Below, in pieces: positions 5,704-8,588 of a stretch of 8,588 nucleotides of DNA. The stretch lies in assembly GCA_007129135.1 (NCBI GenBank), contig SKWB01000198.1:1-8588 (forward strand). The letters are read 5' to 3'. Position 1 is the stretch's first letter, and each line of letters begins with the position of its first letter. Under the pieces are notes generated by a model. It had not been told where the DNA came from. It was given only the letters and a program-made list of their open reading frames with translations, and searched no databases. A program made the position numbers and the translations under genes. This DNA is from Halococcaceae archaeon. Lineage in GTDB: Archaea; Halobacteriota; Halobacteria; Halobacteriales; Halalkalicoccaceae.

Positions 5704-6356
5704 GCTACGAGGCGGTCGTCTTCGACAACGACGGCGTGATCGTCGAGCTGACCGACTGGTCGATCATTCGCGAGTCGATCCGGGAGACGTTCGCGTCGTT
5801 CGACGTCGAGCCGCGCGAGGAGGACGTCGAGACGCTCCTGCGAACCACGCCGGAGGGTCTCGCGTCGGTCTCTCGGACCTACGACCTCGACCCGGCCGAA
5901 CTCTGGAGGCGACGGGACGCGAACGCCTCCGCGGTCCAACGGGAGGCGATCCGTGCGGGCGAGAAGCCGCTCTACGAGGACGTCTCCGCGCTCTCGTCGC
6001 TCCCCTCGACGCTCGGGATGGTGAGCAACAACCAGCAGGAGACCGTCTCGTTCATCGTCGAGCACTTCGACCTTCCGGCGTTCGAGGTGGTCTACGGGCG
6101 CGAGCCGACCCCCGAGGGGATCGAGCGGAAGAAGCCGAACGGCCACTACATCGAACGGGCGCTCGACGCGCTCGGCTGCCCGCCGGAGGAGGCGCTCTAC
6201 GTGGGTGACAGCGGCGTGGACGTCCTCGCCGCGGAGTCGGTCGGCGCCGACAGCGCGTTCATCCGCCGCGAACACAGGGTGGGCTACGAGCTTCCGGCGA
6301 CGCCCACCCACGAGATAGAGAGCCTCCACGAGCTGGAGGGGCTGTTCGACGGCTGA
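5700..6356 (+). CDS. HAD-superfamily hydrolase (phosphoglycolate phosphatase-like)
   Basis: A 218-residue soluble phosphatase-like protein starting at GTG 5700 (SYEAVVFDNDGV). The GTG overlaps the SRAP stop as GTGA and has a strong Shine-Dalgarno site, GGAGGT at 5688-5693, six bases ahead; the longer open frame upstream is only a shadow of SRAP. HAD motifs: I, FDNDGV with nucleophile Asp9 and acid/base Asp11; II, Ser109 in VSNN; III, Lys144 or Lys145 in KKPN; IV, GDSGVD with Asp170 and Asp174. The helical cap lies at about 16-88 (type C1). This group includes Gph-like phosphatases acting on 2-phosphoglycolate and related small phosphate esters. The exact substrate cannot be read from sequence. 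Coupling to an abasic-site protein suggests, but does not show, a repair or repair-waste function. Confidence 0.88.
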   Translation: MSYEAVVFDNDGVIVELTDWSIIRESIRETFASFDVEPREEDVETLLRTTPEGLASVSRTYDLDPAELWRRRDANASAVQREAIRAGEKPLYEDVSALSSLPSTLGMVSNNQQETVSFIVEHFDLPAFEVVYGREPTPEGIERKKPNGHYIERALDALGCPPEEALYVGDSGVDVLAAESVGADSAFIRREHRVGYELPATPTHEIESLHELEGLFDG

Positions 6357-6370
6357 AACCGAACCACTCA

Positions 6371-6389
6371 GGTCGCGGGCGGGGCGACC
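6371..6389 (+). promoter_or_regulatory. Perfect 6-bp hairpin just upstream of the FAH-family gene
   Basis: GGTCGC (6371-6376) and GCGACC (6384-6389) pair around GGGCGGG. The hairpin occupies the middle of the 39-base gap and ends six bases before the ATG at 6396. GGAGGT (6390-6395) abuts the start codon and is too close to work as a normal ribosome site. It may separate the HAD and FAH transcripts, or hinder initiation at 6396. Confidence 0.35.
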
Positions 6390-6395
6390 GGAGGT

Positions 6396-7118
6396 ATGCG
6401 ACTGGCACGCGCGGCGGTCGACGGCGAGGTCGTCTCGGGGAGTTACGACGGCGAGCGTATCGAACACGCGGGTGAACGGGTTCCGGTGTCCGAGGACGAC
6501 CTGCTCGCACCCGCTGAGCCGACGGCGCTCTACTGCGTGGGCAGGAACTACGCCGAGACGCTCTCACAGATGGAGTACGACCGCCCCGAGGAGCCGGACT
6601 TCTTCATCAAGCCACCGGTCTCGGCGATCGGCCACCACGACCCCATCGAGTACCCGGGGTTCACCGAGGAGTTCACCTACGCCGGCGAACTCGCGGCCGT
6701 GATCGACGAGCGCTGTACCGACCTCTCGGAGGGGGAGGTCCCGGACGCGGTCCGTGGCTACACGATCATGAACGACCTGGACGCGCTGGACCAGCAGGGG
6801 CGTACGGCCCGGAAGGCGTTCGACGGCTCCGGCCCGCTCGGACCGTGGATCGAGACCGACCTCGATCCCCGGAGCCTCGAGATGCATACGGAGATAAACG
6901 GCGAACGCAGACAGGAGGCGAACACCGAGCTGATGCTGTTCGACCCGTTCGAAGTCGTCTCCTACCTCTCCGAGCGCTTCACGTTCCACCCCGGTGACGT
7001 CGTCGCGTTCGGCAGCCCCGCGAACCCCGGCCTCATAGAGCCCGGCGACCGGATCGAGATCACCTACGAGGGGGTCGGGACCCTCGTGAACGAGGTCGTC
7101 CCCTCGGGGTCGCTCTGA
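6396..7118 (+). CDS. Fumarylacetoacetate hydrolase (FAH) family protein
   Basis: A 240-residue protein consisting of the FAH catalytic fold with a short N-terminal region. Members cleave or decarboxylate beta-keto acids (fumarylpyruvate, acylpyruvates, oxaloacetate) or isomerise homoprotocatechuate products, using Mg2+. Visible family motifs: CVGRNYAE (47-54), FFIKPP (69-74), IGHHDPIEYP (78-87), IMNDLDALDQQGR (124-136), FDGSGPLGPW (142-151), INGERRQEANTELM (167-180), and HPGDVVAFGSP (198-208) in place of the usual TGTP loop. The metal site normally has Glu-x-Glu in a YExEL stretch plus a downstream Asp. Here it reads YAGEL (95-99), so the first Glu is Ala96; Glu98 and Asp127 remain. Activity or substrate may therefore be altered. 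It lies 39 bases after the HAD gene on the same strand, and I see no linked aromatic degradation genes. Family sure, reaction not. Confidence 0.9.
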   Translation: MRLARAAVDGEVVSGSYDGERIEHAGERVPVSEDDLLAPAEPTALYCVGRNYAETLSQMEYDRPEEPDFFIKPPVSAIGHHDPIEYPGFTEEFTYAGELAAVIDERCTDLSEGEVPDAVRGYTIMNDLDALDQQGRTARKAFDGSGPLGPWIETDLDPRSLEMHTEINGERRQEANTELMLFDPFEVVSYLSERFTFHPGDVVAFGSPANPGLIEPGDRIEITYEGVGTLVNEVVPSGSL

Positions 7119-7120
7119 TA

Positions 7121-7134
7121 CGGACCGCTGTCCG
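7121..7134. terminator. Possible shared hairpin between convergent genes
   Basis: CGGAC-CGCT-GTCCG is a perfect 5-bp stem with a 4-base loop, 2 bases past the FAH stop and 34 bases past the convergent membrane methyltransferase stop. There is no T tract on either strand. It fits a simple bidirectional stop, but the stem is short. Confidence 0.3.
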
Positions 7135-7167
7135 GCCGTAGGGCTCGAACCGAGAGGGCGGTCGCAG

Positions 7168-7680
7168 TCACTCGCCGGTCCACGGCCGGAGCCGTGGTAT
7201 CCACCGCGGGACCGCCTCGCGATACCGGTCGTACGCCTCGCCGTGTTTCTCCGCTAGGTGTGGTTCCTCCCAGCCGATCACCCGGTTGTGGAAGCCGAGG
7301 AGACAGCCCGCGGCCCACCAGAGGACGTGGAGCGACCGGTAGAGGAGTGCCTGTCCGACGATCACCAACAGGACGGCCACGTACATCGGGTTTCTCACGT
7401 GGGCGTAGATCCCGCCGACGACGAGCGGCTCAGGCTCGTCGATCGGTGCCGGGGTGCCCTCGCCCTCGTCAGCGAACCGCCAGGCGGTGTGCACGTAGAG
7501 GAACGCGCCGACGAGGACCGAGAGCCACCCCGCGATCCGGGACGTCGTGGGATCGAGCGGGAGTTTCGGCCCGTCCGGCTCCTCGCGTCGGCGCAGTAGC
7601 TGTGGGATCCACACCCCGACCGATCCGGGGACGACCAGGGTGAACAGCGCGGACTTACAGATCGTGCGGAGCGATGCCAT
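7168..7680 (-). CDS. Isoprenylcysteine carboxyl methyltransferase-like membrane protein
   Basis: A 170-residue membrane protein with about four hydrophobic segments (near 11-29, 47-66, 101-116 and 117-137). The C-terminal half carries the ICMT/PEMT-like methyltransferase signature: GGIYAHVRNPMY (89-100), then EEPHLAEKHGEAYDRYREAV (138-157) and PRWIP (158-162). In this family the residues around the RNPMY stretch and the EE and Tyr-rich helix bind S-adenosylmethionine at the membrane face. Archaea and bacteria have many such proteins; most have no known substrate, and prenylated CaaX proteins are not expected here. The start at 7680 is the first Met before the first membrane helix; the frame stays open upstream through the hydrolase gene, but that part is a shadow. 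A T5 stretch 25-29 bases upstream may be its TATA element. Fold call good, substrate unknown. Confidence 0.82.
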   Translation of the reverse strand: MASLRTICKSALFTLVVPGSVGVWIPQLLRRREEPDGPKLPLDPTTSRIAGWLSVLVGAFLYVHTAWRFADEGEGTPAPIDEPEPLVVGGIYAHVRNPMYVAVLLVIVGQALLYRSLHVLWWAAGCLLGFHNRVIGWEEPHLAEKHGEAYDRYREAVPRWIPRLRPWTGE

Positions 7681-7704
7681 GGCTCGGACACGACCCCGGG
7701 GCTC

Positions 7705-7727
7705 AAAAAGACCGCTCGAAGGCGGTC
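7705..7727 (-). terminator. Hairpin plus T5 terminator of the hydrolase gene, overlapping a probable promoter
   Basis: Read on the minus strand, GACCGC (7727-7722) pairs perfectly with GCGGTC (7715-7710) around CTTCGA, and TTTTT (7709-7705) follows at once. The element begins 10 bases past the alpha/beta hydrolase stop, so it looks like an intrinsic-type terminator. The T5 stretch is also centred 27 bases before the next gene's ATG at 7680, the expected position of a TATA box for a leaderless transcript. Confidence 0.65.
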
Positions 7728-7736
7728 GGCGCCACC

Positions 7737-8543
7737 TCAGACCCGTGCGAGGAGGTCGTCCACCACGCCGTTGAACGCCTCGGGCGCGTCGGCGTTCACG
7801 AGGTGGCCGGCGTCGGAAATCGAGGTGAGCGAGGCGTCGAGCGCGTCCGCGAGTCGCTTGCTCTGTGCCTTCACCGCGTCCGCCTCGTACTCGCCGTAGA
7901 TCAGGGCGGAGGGGACGTCGGTCTCGATCTCCGGCGGGGAGAAGCGATAGAGCGCGTCGAACGTCTTCACGTACTCCGAGCGTGAGACCTCCGAGACGGT
8001 CTCGAGCGCCCGCTCCCTCACGTCGTCGTCGATCGCGAGCCAGGGGTGGCCCTCCACCGCTCTGATCCCCGAGAGCAGCAGTTCGAACGTCGCCCGCTGG
8101 CCGGTCATCGCGAGCGTCATCGCGAGCCCACCGGTGGGCGAGGCCGCGCGTTTGTACGCCGTCGGCAACGGAACGGGCGGCATCGTCTTGAGCGCCCCGG
8201 CGAGCGCGAGCCCCCGGACCGGGTACCGGGCGGCGTAGGACTGCCCGATCATCGACCCGAGCGAGAGCCCACAGATCACCGGCCGCTCGACCCCGATGTT
8301 GGTGAGGAGGTCGTGGAGGTCGTCGGCGAATCCCGGCACCGTGTACCGTCGCTGGTCGGTCTTCCCGGTCTTCCCGTGCCCACGGACGTCGAACGTGACG
8401 ACCCGGTGGTCCTCGCGGAATCGCTCGATCTGCGGGCGCCAACTGGTAGAGTCGAGGAAGCCACCGTGGAGGAAGACGATCGGCGGCCCCTCGCCGACGT
8501 CGTCGTACCAGAAAGGAGTCTCGCCGAGTTCGATCGTACTCAT
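7737..8543 (-). CDS. Alpha/beta-fold hydrolase
   Basis: A 268-residue soluble hydrolase. Visible landmarks: oxyanion motif HGG (26-28), DVRGHGKTG (52-60), nucleophile elbow GLSLG with Ser94 (92-96), a cap region around 120-200, and catalytic His247 in DAGHLVN. The third catalytic residue is less clear: after LIYGEYEADAV (214-224) the usual Asp position holds Glu220, and Asp222 is the nearest alternative. The family includes esterases, lactonases, 3-oxoadipate enol-lactonase-like enzymes and haloperoxidase-like proteins, so the substrate is open. The start MSTIELG at 8543 is preferred because the hydrolase fold begins right after it; an in-frame ATG at 8582 would add 13 residues (RSFTRLPPVNPI) unlike the fold. 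A terminator hairpin follows the stop, so it is probably a single-gene transcript. Confidence 0.9.
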   Translation of the reverse strand: MSTIELGETPFWYDDVGEGPPIVFLHGGFLDSTSWRPQIERFREDHRVVTFDVRGHGKTGKTDQRRYTVPGFADDLHDLLTNIGVERPVICGLSLGSMIGQSYAARYPVRGLALAGALKTMPPVPLPTAYKRAASPTGGLAMTLAMTGQRATFELLLSGIRAVEGHPWLAIDDDVRERALETVSEVSRSEYVKTFDALYRFSPPEIETDVPSALIYGEYEADAVKAQSKRLADALDASLTSISDAGHLVNADAPEAFNGVVDDLLARV

Positions 8544-8588
8544 TATGGGGTTAACTGGAGGGAGACGGGTGAAGCTTCTCATTGCGGA

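Noticed and set aside
7681..8442. Minus-strand extension of the membrane methyltransferase to 8442 (424 residues)
   Set aside because: The added part overlaps the alpha/beta hydrolase in another frame and consists of Arg/Gly-rich sequence.

Overview
The window looks like chromosomal DNA from a haloarchaeon (class Halobacteria); I cannot name the genus. The evidence is very high G+C at third codon positions, acidic proteins rich in Asp and Glu, a Tat-type lipoprotein with an Asp/Gly-rich linker, a bacterioopsin-activator type HTH-10 regulator, and TATA-like boxes about 26-30 bases ahead of several start codons, as expected for leaderless archaeal transcripts. I see no transposase, CRISPR array, phage gene, rRNA or tRNA.

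Layout, left to right. Bases 1-230 hold the C-terminal end of a universal stress protein (UspA) whose codon use is far less GC-biased than the rest. A 200-base gap leads to an HTH-10 transcription regulator (431-1084). After 243 bases comes a compact plus-strand tungstate uptake operon: a Tat-exported lipoprotein that binds the oxyanion (TupA-like, 1328-2329), a single-subunit permease (TupB-like, 2333-3067, 3-base gap) and an ATPase (TupC-like, 3064-3837, ATGA overlap). A ModE-like HTH-TOBE regulator (3893-4603) follows 55 bases later and probably senses molybdate or tungstate. Together these make a self-contained uptake and sensing module for tungsten/molybdenum cofactor enzymes.

Bases 4604-5007 carry no gene of ordinary size. 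They hold a composite stem-loop with a pyrimidine tract, the most AT-rich TATA-like box in the window, a possible 43-codon ORF or short RNA, several short inverted repeats and a strong 8-bp hairpin. This is the least explained part of the window.

Next come an SRAP/HMCES (YedK-type) abasic-site DNA-protein crosslinking protein (5008-5703), whose start is fixed by the catalytic Cys2, and a HAD-family phosphatase (5700-6356) that overlaps it by GTGA and has a good Shine-Dalgarno site. A fumarylacetoacetate-hydrolase family protein (6396-7118) follows; it lacks one of the usual metal-ligand glutamates.

The right end is convergent. An alpha/beta hydrolase (8543-7737) and an isoprenylcysteine-carboxyl-methyltransferase-like membrane protein (7680-7168) lie on the minus strand. 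They are separated by a hairpin plus T5 element that can act as terminator for the first gene and as promoter for the second. Most of the window is ordinary haloarchaeal genome content, and I do not see a clear new multi-gene system.
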